A stretch of DNA of 64,000 nt from Parapedobacter lycopersici. GTDB taxonomy: Bacteria > Bacteroidota > Bacteroidia > Sphingobacteriales > Sphingobacteriaceae. Under the pieces are notes generated by a model. The model worked only from the letters and a program-made list of their open reading frames with translations, was not told the DNA's origin and made no database searches. The position numbers and the translations under genes were made by a program. Below are positions 26,439-35,983 of the stretch, piece after piece. The stretch covers positions 62,001 to 126,000 of the forward strand of contig NZ_JAMSLW010000005.1 in assembly GCF_024643285.1 (NCBI RefSeq), given 5' to 3'. Position 1 is the first letter of the stretch, and each line of letters opens with the position of its first letter.

Positions 26439-28013
26439 TTATTTTTTATCCCACCACAGTTTGGTTACCCCGTTATCGGCCCCGCCCAAAAGGGTAATGG
26501 CCTCTTCAACGGCCGACCGGTTGGTATCGAATTCCGAACTCACATAAGGTAACCGACGCGGGATATCGCTCACCGTGAAATCCGGATTGTCACTCATCAG
26601 CCGGTCAAGCAATACCGGGTATCCGGTTCTGCGCCTTTCGGCCCAGGCTTCCTCGCTGTCGGGGTAAAGCGCAATCCACTTTTGCGTAATGATCTGCTCC
26701 AGCTGGCGCTCTTTGCCGGCCCCTGCATCGTAAGCAATGGGGACTGTTGAAGCGGGCGCGGTTACGGCATCCGGCTTGACGGGTACCCGCGTACTGGTCA
26801 GGTAATCGTTACCCAGCAGGTCGGTTCCCGCATGGCCGTATTCCGCGAGCGACATCAGGACACCCTGATTGTATAATGCCTCTGGGGTTCCGCCCATGTT
26901 CCATCCCTCCAGGGCGCCTTCCGCCCGTAAAAAATACGCCTCAGCCGCGCGGAGCAATTGCCAGTTTGGCCCCTTGTTGCCCACCAGTAAATAAGGTGCG
27001 GCCATATTGGAAGCCTTCGCGTTAAATCCCTGTCCCTGCTTATCCGATTTGGACTGCCCGTTCCGGATGCCCTCGTAATTGAACACCACACCGGCGGGGT
27101 CATCCGCCGCGTCAGGCTGTGCAGCCTCCGAATAATAATCGGCTACCCGGGGATCCAGGTATCCCTTTAACACGCTTTCCATATCGGCACTCATCCGGAA
27201 GTCGCTCCACTGGGTAATGGTGTTGTACGGGTTGGGCCAGTCGATGGAACTGGTTACATAACCATTATCGGCATTATCGGTAATTACGCCGTCGGCAACA
27301 GCCTGTTCCGCATGTGTTTTGGCCAGTTCAGGTTCCACATACTTTATCCGCATGGCGAGCCGGAGCCGGAGCGTGCTGGCCAGTTTCAGCCACTGGTCTA
27401 CCTTGCCTCCGTAGACCACATCCTGACTGCCCAGGAACGAGGTTTGTCCCGCATTCGCTTTAAACACTTCAATGGCCGCTTCCAGCGTGCTTAAAAAATC
27501 ATGGTAAATCACATCCTGCGCATCATAACGCACCGTCTTTTCCCCGTTTCCAAAATTCGAATACGGAATCGGCCCCCAGAAATCCGTGATTTTATGGTAC
27601 GTGTATACCCGCCAGACTTTCATCATCGCCGCTTCAACCTGGTAATTATTCTCCACCGCGAAATCTTCGACGTACTTGATCTGAGGTGCGGCATTCCGGT
27701 AAAATCCAGTGAAAAACTCGTTCAGCCAGGCACCGTTTAAAACAAAGCTGTCAGAGAAAAAATCCGGGTGGGTATGTGCCTGATAATTGGCATAAAGATC
27801 GGTGAAGGCGGCATGCCCCCTTAGAAACGGCATCACATCGCCATAAAATACCGCTCCATAAAATGCCTTTTTCACGACAAGCCCGTAGGATGACTGGTCT
27901 AAGCCACCGACAGTGACGCTTTTGGGATTTGTATTGATCTCGTCAAATTTTTCCGTACAGCCCATGCCCAAAGACAGCATGGATACGGCTAATAAGTATC
28001 GTATCGTTTTCAT
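26439..28013 (-). CDS. SusD-like surface glycan-binding lipoprotein (unit 1)
   Basis: A 524-residue lipoprotein; the signal MKTIRYLLAVSMLSLGMGC gives Cys19. FDEINTNPKSV just after it is a SusD-family hallmark, and the C-terminus ends LWWDKK like the other SusD proteins here. SusD lipoproteins form a lid over the SusC channel and capture ligand. ATG 28013 is chosen because the longer frame overlaps susC. It lies ten bases after susC of unit 1. The family does not reveal the ligand. Confidence 0.9.
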   Translation of the reverse strand: MKTIRYLLAVSMLSLGMGCTEKFDEINTNPKSVTVGGLDQSSYGLVVKKAFYGAVFYGDVMPFLRGHAAFTDLYANYQAHTHPDFFSDSFVLNGAWLNEFFTGFYRNAAPQIKYVEDFAVENNYQVEAAMMKVWRVYTYHKITDFWGPIPYSNFGNGEKTVRYDAQDVIYHDFLSTLEAAIEVFKANAGQTSFLGSQDVVYGGKVDQWLKLASTLRLRLAMRIKYVEPELAKTHAEQAVADGVITDNADNGYVTSSIDWPNPYNTITQWSDFRMSADMESVLKGYLDPRVADYYSEAAQPDAADDPAGVVFNYEGIRNGQSKSDKQGQGFNAKASNMAAPYLLVGNKGPNWQLLRAAEAYFLRAEGALEGWNMGGTPEALYNQGVLMSLAEYGHAGTDLLGNDYLTSTRVPVKPDAVTAPASTVPIAYDAGAGKERQLEQIITQKWIALYPDSEEAWAERRRTGYPVLLDRLMSDNPDFTVSDIPRRLPYVSSEFDTNRSAVEEAITLLGGADNGVTKLWWDKK

Positions 28014-28023
28014 TGTTACAGGT

Positions 28024-31000
28024 TTAAAATCCGAAATTAAGGGATACGCCAAACGACCGGGTGGTTGGCAACGACAAGGCTTCCCTTCCCTCTGAATTGT
28101 TTGAGATATCCGTCATGATTTCAGGGTCCACATATTTCGCCTTGTTCGATATAAAAAAGAGGTTTCTGCCAACCACCGAAAGCCGGGCCGACTTAACGAA
28201 TGTTTTCCCGAGCAGGCGCTGCGGCAGGGTATAGCCGAAGATCAGCTCACGCAGCCGGATATTCGATGCGTCGCGCACGAAGGCTTCCCCCGAGGGGGCA
28301 CCGACGCCACCCAGGTGGTTCCATAAGTCCTCCGAAGACACCTGTATGGTATTGGGATCACCGGATTCGGTGACCGCGGTTTCTTCGTCAAATATGTTTT
28401 CACCGAATACCAGCGAACCGTCCCGGCCCTGTGCGGTATAATCCAGTACGCCGATACCGGATTCGATCGCCTCGGTAAATGAAATCAGCGATCCGCCCTG
28501 CCGGATGTCAACCAGGGCACTCAGGGTGAAATCTTTGTACCTGAAGGTATTGCTGATACCTGACAGCCAGTCCGGATTATAATTGGCTACCAACACGTCT
28601 TTTCCCGTTGTGATTTTGGGCAGCCCGTTGGCATCCACAATAACCCTTCCCTGTCCATCACGCACATATCCCCTTGAATAGACCGCGCCAAACGGTTCTC
28701 CTTTGATGAGCTTGTAGGTTCTGATGTAATCATCCGCCTGGTTTAAGACATCAAATCCTTCCGCAATTTCGAGGATCTTGCTCCTGTTTTTGGAAAAGTT
28801 GACATTGATGTCCCATGAAAAGGCATCCCGCGATATGACTGTCCCTCCAAGTGCCATCTCCACACCGCTGTTCTGCACATCGGCACCGTTTTGAAACACA
28901 CTGGCCACGCCCGACCCGACAGGAACCGGAGAGGCAAACAGCTGGTCAAACGTATTGGTCTTATAGTAGGTAACATCAAACCGCAGCCGGTTATTTAACA
29001 AGGTCGCCTCCAAACCGATCTCGGTTGAGCGGGTCGACTCCGGTTTCAGATCGGCATTGGGTAATGTTGGGTTAAGCGAAACCGTACCCTTGTTTATGGT
29101 GGCCAGCCTGTCGAGCATATAAGGGTCGGTATCGTTGCCCACCTCGGCATATGAACCCCTCAGCTTGAGGTAATCAATCGCATCCGGGAGGGTTGCCAGT
29201 TCACTGATAACCGCGGTTAAACCCACTGAAGGGTAGAAATACGACCGGTTATCGGCCGGAAGCGTGGAACTCCAGTCGTTCCTGCCGGTAAGGTTCAGGA
29301 ACAGTGCATTTTTGTAGGAGAGTTCACCAAAGGCGTACACAGACTGTACTTCTTTATGCCGATAATAGGTGTCGATGGGCCGCGGATCCTGTGTGTTTCC
29401 CAGCGCGAACAGGTTTTCTATCTGGAAGTTGACTCCGGAGGCACCGAGTGCATCGGATTTAAACACCCGGTGGTTTGCACCAACGTTCAGATCCAGGGTA
29501 AAACTCGGGGACAACGCCTTATGGTAGTTCAGCAAGGCATCGGTATTCCATTCGTATGCGTTGGAATTATTGCGTGCATACGAGCCCCGGTTTGCCGTTA
29601 CGTAGGTATCGTTTGCCAGCTTGGTTTCGGCAGCTGCATTCGTGCGGTCAATGGCCGAACGGCCTAAAATGGATAAATCATCCGTCAGCTGATAGTGCAG
29701 GCTTAACATACCCAGCAAGCGTTCCTCCAGCTTAGGGTTCAGCACGTTGTGCTGCGTCCAGTAGGGGTTTCCGGCACCGTTGAATCCGGGACTGTAAAAA
29801 TGCTGCCGCGTTTGTCCGGCGCTGTTCACAAACTGATAATGCTGGATATCCTGCGTACGGATGTTCCGCGGGATCTGGTACAAATACCGCATCGGGTTGT
29901 TAAAGCTTTCCCCGGTAAACAGCACATTGTCGAACTGTTGCCGGATGTAGTTAACGCGGGAATCCAGTTTTAACCGGTCGCTTAACGACGCGGTTGTCCG
30001 GATGCTGAGGTTATGGCTCTGCAGGTCATTACCGTCCACAATTCCCGTGGCATCGGTATGGGTATAGCTGAGAAACGTATTGGACTTTTCGGAGTTGATA
30101 TTAACCGACAGGTTGGTTGCGAAGCTCCGGCCTGTCTGGAAAAAGTCCTTGATGTTGTCCGGCTGCGCAGCGTAAGGATAGGTCTCGCTGCCGTTTAGCT
30201 GATTGGCAATATAGCCGGGGTCATTTGACCAGTGCTTTACCGGGCTTCCATCAAACCTGGGGCCCCAGGAAGTAACCGCATTTTCCGAATAGATACCGTT
30301 GGCACCCTGACCGTATTCGTTCTGGAATTTCATTAAGATAATGGGGGTATTTGCCATAAAATTGAAGCCCAGGTTGGTGCTCACTCCCTGTGGTGCGCCT
30401 TTTCCGGACTTGGTGGTAACAATGATTGCCCCGTTGTTTGCGCGGCTGCCATAAAGCGCCGCCGCATTGGCCCCTTTCAGTACGGAGATGGACTCGATGT
30501 CATCCGGACTCAAGTTGGCAATATCCCCGTTTAACGTAATACCGTCAACGACATATAGCGGCTGGCTGCTGCCGCTGATCGACCGGTTGCCCCGCAATAA
30601 GACTTTGGAGGATGCACCGACGCCGGCACCGGAGCTGGTAATGGTCAAGCCGGCAATTTTACCGCTGAGTCCGTCAACCAGGTTTGGTGTCCGGGCCTGG
30701 CTCAGCTTTTCCGCATCGGCACTTTGCGTAGCATAACTCAGTGATTTTTTTTCGCGCGATATCCCCAGGGCTGTTACAACGACTTCGCCCAGCTCACTGA
30801 CCGACTCCTGCAGCACCACGTTTAACGTCGTACCGGCATTGCCCGTCTGCTCAACCGACGAATACCCCAGTAAAGAGAAGGTAAGTGTCGCACGGTTTTG
30901 CGTCAATTCGATCCGGTAATTGCCTGCGGCATCCGTTGTTGTCGCCACCTGGGTGTCCTTAACACGCACGGTAACCCCCTCCAACGGATTTCCCGCGGCG

Positions 31001-31437
31001 CTGGCAACGCGACCGTTAATGATAAATTCCTGTAATGGTGGCTGTTTTTCCGCTGCTTTGGCAGGCCGGTTGATTAACGTAATGATGATATTCTTATCGA
31101 CAATCTTATAGCTCAGCCCCTGTCCTGAAAGGCTTTTTTTCAGCGCTTCATCCAGTGTTACGTTGCGCACATCGATGGTAATGGGTTGCGCCCTGCGGAT
31201 CATGCCCACATCATAGAAAACGTGGTAACCGCTCTGCTTTTTAATGTCTGTTAATACATCCTCCAGTGAGGCGTGCTTTTTTCGAAGGCTAATATCCTGC
31301 GCATACATGTAAGAATATGCACTTACTTGTAAAGCACTGACCAATAGGAGTACGCAGGATAATTTCATGGCAAGGCTATACTTGGAAATCGCATGTATGA
31401 TATGGTGATAACCTTGTATAATAAATTTTTTATACAT
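28024..31437 (-). CDS. SusC-like TonB-dependent transporter with STN domain (unit 1)
   Basis: A 1137-residue outer-membrane receptor. After a signal region, residues of about 48-115 form an STN domain (SLEDVLTDIKKQSGYHVFYD, LDEALKKSLSGQGLSYKIVD), the part that passes ligand signals to a FecR protein. A carboxypeptidase-regulatory-like repeat follows (about 140-210), then the plug starting near GEVVVTALGISREKKSLSYA and VDGLSGKIAGL, and a long barrel ending GVSLNFGF. Together with SusD it imports oligosaccharides using TonB. It differs clearly from the three other SusC proteins in its head region. The predicted antisense RNA at 31447-31541 lies opposite its leader. Confidence 0.92.
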   Translation of the reverse strand: MYKKFIIQGYHHIIHAISKYSLAMKLSCVLLLVSALQVSAYSYMYAQDISLRKKHASLEDVLTDIKKQSGYHVFYDVGMIRRAQPITIDVRNVTLDEALKKSLSGQGLSYKIVDKNIIITLINRPAKAAEKQPPLQEFIINGRVASAAGNPLEGVTVRVKDTQVATTTDAAGNYRIELTQNRATLTFSLLGYSSVEQTGNAGTTLNVVLQESVSELGEVVVTALGISREKKSLSYATQSADAEKLSQARTPNLVDGLSGKIAGLTITSSGAGVGASSKVLLRGNRSISGSSQPLYVVDGITLNGDIANLSPDDIESISVLKGANAAALYGSRANNGAIIVTTKSGKGAPQGVSTNLGFNFMANTPIILMKFQNEYGQGANGIYSENAVTSWGPRFDGSPVKHWSNDPGYIANQLNGSETYPYAAQPDNIKDFFQTGRSFATNLSVNINSEKSNTFLSYTHTDATGIVDGNDLQSHNLSIRTTASLSDRLKLDSRVNYIRQQFDNVLFTGESFNNPMRYLYQIPRNIRTQDIQHYQFVNSAGQTRQHFYSPGFNGAGNPYWTQHNVLNPKLEERLLGMLSLHYQLTDDLSILGRSAIDRTNAAAETKLANDTYVTANRGSYARNNSNAYEWNTDALLNYHKALSPSFTLDLNVGANHRVFKSDALGASGVNFQIENLFALGNTQDPRPIDTYYRHKEVQSVYAFGELSYKNALFLNLTGRNDWSSTLPADNRSYFYPSVGLTAVISELATLPDAIDYLKLRGSYAEVGNDTDPYMLDRLATINKGTVSLNPTLPNADLKPESTRSTEIGLEATLLNNRLRFDVTYYKTNTFDQLFASPVPVGSGVASVFQNGADVQNSGVEMALGGTVISRDAFSWDINVNFSKNRSKILEIAEGFDVLNQADDYIRTYKLIKGEPFGAVYSRGYVRDGQGRVIVDANGLPKITTGKDVLVANYNPDWLSGISNTFRYKDFTLSALVDIRQGGSLISFTEAIESGIGVLDYTAQGRDGSLVFGENIFDEETAVTESGDPNTIQVSSEDLWNHLGGVGAPSGEAFVRDASNIRLRELIFGYTLPQRLLGKTFVKSARLSVVGRNLFFISNKAKYVDPEIMTDISNNSEGREALSLPTTRSFGVSLNFGF

Positions 31438-31440
31438 TTG
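31433..31440 (+). promoter_or_regulatory. -7 element of antisense RNA promoter, unit 1
   Basis: TACATTTG on the plus strand fits TAnnTTTG and contains the reverse complement of the susC start codon (31435-31437). No good -33 TTTG was found at the right distance, so this is the weakest of the four promoters. Confidence 0.45.
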
Positions 31441-31446
31441 AATTGG

Positions 31447-31541
31447 GTTTATAAAAATTGGTTTCCAAATCCGTTTTTTAATCCTAATGGCTTCATTGTC
31501 ATTTAATCAGGGGCGTTGCGACCGCTCCTGATTCTTTTTTT
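31447..31541 (+). ncRNA. Predicted cis-antisense RNA to the susC leader (unit 1)
   Basis: The start near 31447 is inferred from the -7 element at 31433-31440. The end is an intrinsic terminator with an 11-bp stem, AATCAGG(G)GCG with CGC(T)CCTGATT (31505-31515 with 31523-31533), then C and seven T to 31541. The RNA of about 95 nt would be complementary to the untranslated leader of susC. No gene on the plus strand could use this terminator otherwise. By analogy with DonS-type RNAs it would repress the transporter operon. Confidence 0.5.
31505..31541 (+). terminator. Plus-strand terminator between fecR and susC, unit 1
   Basis: 11-bp stem with one G-T pair, seven-base loop and a run of seven T on the plus strand. 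All neighbouring genes run the other way, so it must serve an antisense transcript. Confidence 0.75.
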
Positions 31542-31567
31542 GACAACAAAGCCAGCTGTTGCAGTCG

Positions 31568-32818
31568 CTATGTCATCACAATCACCCTCCTTCCTTCGAT
31601 TTTGAACTTCACTGTTCCCGTCAGCTCAATCGTTTTTAATAATTTTTCAAAGCTTTCAAACCTTGAAATGGTTCCGCCGAAACGCTTGTGCTTTACCGCC
31701 TCTTCTTCATACTCCACGTCTACGTCATACCACCGTGCGATTGTATTCATTACTTCAACCATGTCACTGTTATGAAAGGCAAAATTGCCGTTTTTCCATG
31801 CGATCGCATTTGCCGGGTCGACCGGGACCACTGAAATAAGGCGGCTCCCATGTTTTACGGTTGCCTGCTGATTCGGAGAAAGCACGTTAGCAACCGTTGT
31901 ATTGCTGCCTGCTTTTTGCGGGATGGAAACGCGGACCTTTCCTTCAAGCAGTGTGGTTTTGGTGGCGTTCTCCCCGGGATAAGCCTTGATGTTAAAATGG
32001 GTCCCCAAAACCTCAACCGCCTGGTCAACTGTCTTTACAATAAAAGGGAGCCGGCGGCCGCCCCTGGTAAAACCGCTGACTTCGAAGTAGGCTTCTCCCG
32101 TGAGTTCCACCTGCCGCTCATCACCCGTAAAACGGACCGGGTAACGCAGCGATGACATCGCGTTAAGCCATACCCTGCTGCCATCCGGCAACGCCAGCTG
32201 ATATTCTCCCCCTTTGGGTGTATTTACGGTATTGTACATGGCTTCCATATCACCCGTGACCGCGGTGATCGGCTCATAGAAAAGCTGCCCGTCTTCCGTC
32301 TTTACAATCCGGAAGCCGGCCTGTTCTGCGAGCGCGCCATCCCCTACTTCACCTAGGCTAATCGTGCGGCCGTCGGCCAAGGTGAGCATCGCTTTTTGAC
32401 CGCCCGGGTGAATCGCCGCCTCCATGTGTGTCTGTGCAGCCATTTCCCCCGACTGTTCATCGGTTCCAAACTCAACGTATGGGGCCAGCAGAAAAACAAT
32501 ACAAATCGAGGCGGCGATGCCGGCCACCGAATACCAATAGCGTTTAATCCGTAGGTTTTTCCGTGTGGCTTCCTGTTGTTCCCGATCTGCCAGGATCCGC
32601 GGATCGTTCAGTATCTTCCGGAAAACATGGTCGCTGCGGATCGGCAGGGGCTGGTCAACGTCCAGTTCCGTCCAAAGGTCATCTACAGCCTGGTATAAAT
32701 CCGTTTCATCCCCTTGTTTTGCAACGTAAGATTTCAGCTCCTGAAACTCATCGCTCCGTATGCGATTATTGACATACGCATGCAACAGGTATCGTAACCG
32801 TTCGTTGTTTATCTCCAT
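31568..32818 (-). CDS. FecR-family anti-sigma regulator (unit 1)
   Basis: A 416-residue protein. The N-terminal cytoplasmic part (about 1-85) would bind the sigma factor. A single membrane segment lies at about 92-115 (YWYSVAGIAASICIVFLLAP). The periplasmic FecR domain includes GGEYQLALPDGSRVWLNAMS and ELTGEAYFEVSG, and a C-terminal DUF4974-like region ends GTVKFKIEGRRVIVMT. The STN domain of the adjacent SusC is its expected partner. It follows sigma factor 1 by 100 bases. Confidence 0.9.
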   Translation of the reverse strand: MEINNERLRYLLHAYVNNRIRSDEFQELKSYVAKQGDETDLYQAVDDLWTELDVDQPLPIRSDHVFRKILNDPRILADREQQEATRKNLRIKRYWYSVAGIAASICIVFLLAPYVEFGTDEQSGEMAAQTHMEAAIHPGGQKAMLTLADGRTISLGEVGDGALAEQAGFRIVKTEDGQLFYEPITAVTGDMEAMYNTVNTPKGGEYQLALPDGSRVWLNAMSSLRYPVRFTGDERQVELTGEAYFEVSGFTRGGRRLPFIVKTVDQAVEVLGTHFNIKAYPGENATKTTLLEGKVRVSIPQKAGSNTTVANVLSPNQQATVKHGSRLISVVPVDPANAIAWKNGNFAFHNSDMVEVMNTIARWYDVDVEYEEEAVKHKRFGGTISRFESFEKLLKTIELTGTVKFKIEGRRVIVMT

Positions 32819-32918
32819 GCCCTGGTGTTTGGGACCGTTTATAATTGAGTTAGTTCTACTATAATAAACGGATGAGGCGTGCCGGAGGACTAGTGGGGCA
32901 TCACTTTTTTTTATTTTA

Positions 32919-33506
32919 TCAGTAACTGATAAAAATCAGGAAATACAGGTAGGTGATGTTATTTTTTACAAAGTGTATTTTCAGGGCCTTTAACGCATTA
33001 ACCAGGTGATTTTTGACCGTGTTTCTGGAAATCTGCATGCGCTCGGCAATCTCATCATAGGACAAGCCTTCATTCCTGCTCAAAATGAAAACTGTCTGCT
33101 GTTGCTTGGGCAATTTTTTAATTGCCTCTTCGGTAAACCGATGCAGGTCTGCGGCGTTTACCATATGCTCTGTTTCATCGGACGATTCCGTCAGGTGGTT
33201 GGTTAGGTAGCGCTTCGCTTCGGCCTCGGTCATTTTTCTTCGGAAATGATCAATGGCCAGTCGCCGCGCGGTCAGGTAAACGTAGGGGTATAAGGGTTGT
33301 GAAGGGATCAGCTTGCTGCGGTTGAGCCACAGACTCACAAATGTTTCCTGCAGTAATTCCTCCGCCTGTTCATGGTCCTTGGCCAATAGAAACAGCATGT
33401 GGTAAATGCGCTTGTGCAACTGGTCATATACTGCACGGAATACAGCTTCGTCTCCTTCCTTTAAGTTGGCGACGACCTCGGCAGCTACTTCAATCTTTAA
33501 CGGCAT
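32919..33506 (-). CDS. ECF RNA polymerase sigma factor (unit 1)
   Basis: A 195-residue sigma-70 family protein. Region 2 reads LLAKDHEQAEELLQETFVSL and PYVYLTARRLAIDHFRRK; region 4 is LPKQQQTVFILSRNEGLSYD followed by IAERMQISRNTVKNHLVNAL. The protein ends with a short hydrophobic tail (ITYLYFLIFISY) after the helix-turn-helix. It is expected to direct transcription of the downstream susC operon when released by FecR. Its own promoter at 33558-33589 is of the housekeeping type. Confidence 0.92.
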   Translation of the reverse strand: MPLKIEVAAEVVANLKEGDEAVFRAVYDQLHKRIYHMLFLLAKDHEQAEELLQETFVSLWLNRSKLIPSQPLYPYVYLTARRLAIDHFRRKMTEAEAKRYLTNHLTESSDETEHMVNAADLHRFTEEAIKKLPKQQQTVFILSRNEGLSYDEIAERMQISRNTVKNHLVNALKALKIHFVKNNITYLYFLIFISY

Positions 33507-33557
33507 GACTTAGGGTTGCGAGCGCTTAAATTAGTTAGTTGTTATTATTGCGTGTAA

Positions 33558-33589
33558 CAAACCTAACGCAAAATTTCCAACTTTCCAAA
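33558..33589 (-). promoter_or_regulatory. Promoter of sigma factor 1
   Basis: On the minus strand TTTG (33589-33586), 20 bases, then TAGGTTTG (33565-33558). This is a full match to the Bacteroidota housekeeping promoter. The leader before the ATG at 33506 is about 45 nt. Confidence 0.75.
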
Positions 33590-33646
33590 ATACGCAAGCT
33601 GCCGGACCGCATCAAACCGAAAGGAGGGTCAGCTACCCGGCGGCCA

Positions 33647-34762
33647 CTAAAATACAAGGCAAACCGGAGCGCCCACGTTGATGCGGTGGCCGGTATCTGT
33701 CAATAGTCCGCTATCCGGGTTACGGGCGAAGATCACCACATCGTCTGTCTCCTGGTTGGCCGCAAGCAGGTACCTGCCGTCCGGCGAGATCGTAAAGTTG
33801 CGGGGCCGTTTCCCCAATGTCGACTGGTTCCCGACTTTTGTCAACGTGCCGTCGGTAGCATCCACCCGGTAAATGGCCAGTGTATGGGCATCGCCGCGGT
33901 TGGAGGCATACAGAAACTTACCGTCCGGCGATAACTTAATATCTGCCGCACCGTTAGTTCCCGCATATCCGTCTTCATTTACGGAGATGACCTGAACCGA
34001 TGTCAGCTGCCCGTCTTTCTTGGCATACACCCTGACATTTGCCAGCATCTCTTCAACCAGGTATACGTATTTTCCATCCTTGGAAACGGCGGCATGTCGT
34101 GGGCCGCCGCCGGGTGAACTTTTAACAAACGGCTGTGTGGCCGCTGCCAGCGGACTGGTTGCGTTTTCGGGATGGAAGTCATAAATATTAATCTTGTCCG
34201 TGCCCAGGTCCTGCACATATACTTGCTTTTCGTCGGCACTGAAAAATGCGGAGTGCACATGGGGGCTCTGCTGCCGGTCGGTATTAGGCCCGCTTCCTTC
34301 ATGCTGGATCAACTGGGCAAGGGGACCTAAACTGCCGTCTTCTTCAACCGGAAGCACGCTGACTTTGCCATCGGAATAATTCGCTACGATTACATACCTG
34401 CCCCCGCTATCGATGGTGATGTGGCATGGCCCGTTCGCCTGCACCGGCTGCTGGTTCAGCAACGTCAGCTGCCCCGTTGCCTCATCAAACGCATAGGCAT
34501 TTACCGCTCCCTTCCGGTCTTCGGTCTGTGTTACGGCATAGACATGCGCCCGATCTGCACTGATTGTTAAAAAAGAAGGACTGATGGCCTTGGCAACACT
34601 CCGCTGTGTGGCCTCACCCGTTTCCGTATTAAAATCATAAACGTAAACACCTTCACTTTTACCGGTATTGGTATAAGTGCCTACTAATAAGTTAACATGC
34701 TGTGCGAATAGGCCAAAAGGCAGGCAGGCAAACAGCAGCAGCAAGGAAGTAAATGCTTTCAT
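33647..34762 (-). CDS. Exported lactonase, 6-phosphogluconolactonase-type beta-propeller
   Basis: A 371-residue protein with a Sec signal MKAFTSLLLLFACLPFGLFA. The rest is a seven-bladed propeller of the YbhE/Pgl lactonase family: VNLLVGTYTNTGKSEGVYVY, GPCHITIDSGGRYVIVANYS, SPHVHSAFFSADEKQVYVQD, GGGPRHAAVSKDGKYVYLVE, KRPRNFTISPDGRYLLAANQ. Exported members probably act on sugar lactones rather than 6-phosphogluconolactone (inference). It is the last gene of unit 2, 69 bases after the SBF transporter. ATG 34762 is preferred because the signal peptide starts there. Confidence 0.85.
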   Translation of the reverse strand: MKAFTSLLLLFACLPFGLFAQHVNLLVGTYTNTGKSEGVYVYDFNTETGEATQRSVAKAISPSFLTISADRAHVYAVTQTEDRKGAVNAYAFDEATGQLTLLNQQPVQANGPCHITIDSGGRYVIVANYSDGKVSVLPVEEDGSLGPLAQLIQHEGSGPNTDRQQSPHVHSAFFSADEKQVYVQDLGTDKINIYDFHPENATSPLAAATQPFVKSSPGGGPRHAAVSKDGKYVYLVEEMLANVRVYAKKDGQLTSVQVISVNEDGYAGTNGAADIKLSPDGKFLYASNRGDAHTLAIYRVDATDGTLTKVGNQSTLGKRPRNFTISPDGRYLLAANQETDDVVIFARNPDSGLLTDTGHRINVGAPVCLVF

Positions 34763-34831
34763 AATAGTTGGATTATATGACAATCCAAATATTGGGAATT
34801 TATTTGATATGTCATCGTATTACCCTTGTTA

Positions 34832-35947
34832 CTAAGTTTCTGCCAGCGGCTGCTTTTCAGTGTGTTGTTCTACAATTGGTTTACGATGCCAGTACGACGC
34901 CAGTAATGAGCCGGTAATATTCATTAAAGACGAAAATATAGCCGGAGCCAGGCCGACTGTAGCCATTTTTCCCATCTCCTTGGCAAGACCCGACGCCAGG
35001 CCACCGTTTTGCATACCCACTTCAATTGCTATTGTCCGGCAATCACGCTCATCCATCCGGCATAACCGCCCGGTCCAGTATCCCAGGGTATAGCCCGTCA
35101 GGTTATGGACCAGCACGATCAGAATCAGCAGCCCCCCGATGTCGAGAAGATCATTCCGGCCCGCCGCCGTAATAATAACGATAATGAATGCGATACCAAA
35201 CATGGATACCAGGGGCATTGCATCATCCAGCCATTTCACCTTTCCATGGAAGAACTTATTGAACACGATACCTGCACCAATAGGCAAAATCACCATTTTG
35301 CTGATGTCCCACATCATGTCCAGCACGTCAATTTCAATAAATGCACCGGCCAAAAGTTTCATTAACAGCGGGGTGATAAGCGGGGCAAGCATGGTGGAAA
35401 CAGCGGTAATGGTAATGGACAATGCCAGGTTAGCTTTGGCTAAATAGGAAATCACGTTCGAGGCCATGCCATTGGGTGAGCAGCCGATCAGAATGATTCC
35501 GGCGGCAATTTCAGCAGAGAAACCACTCAGGTTAGCCAGTCCGAAACCCACAAGCGGCATAATAATGAAATGACTGACCACCCCAATAAACACGCCCTTG
35601 GGATTCCGGACAACACCTGCGAAATCCTTGATTCCCATGGACGTGCCCATGCCGAACATAATCAGCTGGATCAAGGGTGTAATCAATACCGCAAACCTGA
35701 AATCACCGATCTGTACGAAATAGTCGGGATAATACAATGCGGTAGCTACTGCCGCAAAAATGGTAACCGTATAGGAATAGCCCCTGAGGAATGAAAACTG
35801 CCGTATTCCGATGGCCAGTGCTAAAAAAAACAGGACGACAAACGGTCCGGTAGCCGCGATGCCCTTCAACGCAAGCGTAATGAGCGCTGCCAGCAGGCTG
35901 GCCGCCGCAATGGAAAGGGTTGCTTTGTAAAAATAACTGGTATTCAT
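34832..35947 (-). CDS. SBF (bile acid:sodium symporter)-family transporter
   Basis: A 371-residue membrane protein with about ten membrane segments. Family signatures are LIQLIMFGMGTSMGIKDFAG, ILIGCSPNGMASNVISYLAK with the conserved helix break, and IAIEVGMQNGGLASGLAKE. SBF proteins couple uptake of organic acids to sodium. Placed between an aldehyde dehydrogenase and a lactonase, it may carry a sugar acid or keto acid rather than bile acid (inference). The gap to the dehydrogenase is 36 bases. Confidence 0.85.
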   Translation of the reverse strand: MNTSYFYKATLSIAAASLLAALITLALKGIAATGPFVVLFFLALAIGIRQFSFLRGYSYTVTIFAAVATALYYPDYFVQIGDFRFAVLITPLIQLIMFGMGTSMGIKDFAGVVRNPKGVFIGVVSHFIIMPLVGFGLANLSGFSAEIAAGIILIGCSPNGMASNVISYLAKANLALSITITAVSTMLAPLITPLLMKLLAGAFIEIDVLDMMWDISKMVILPIGAGIVFNKFFHGKVKWLDDAMPLVSMFGIAFIIVIITAAGRNDLLDIGGLLILIVLVHNLTGYTLGYWTGRLCRMDERDCRTIAIEVGMQNGGLASGLAKEMGKMATVGLAPAIFSSLMNITGSLLASYWHRKPIVEQHTEKQPLAET

Positions 35948-35983
35948 AAGTTAATACGTAAGAATAGAAGGTGCTGTATTTCG

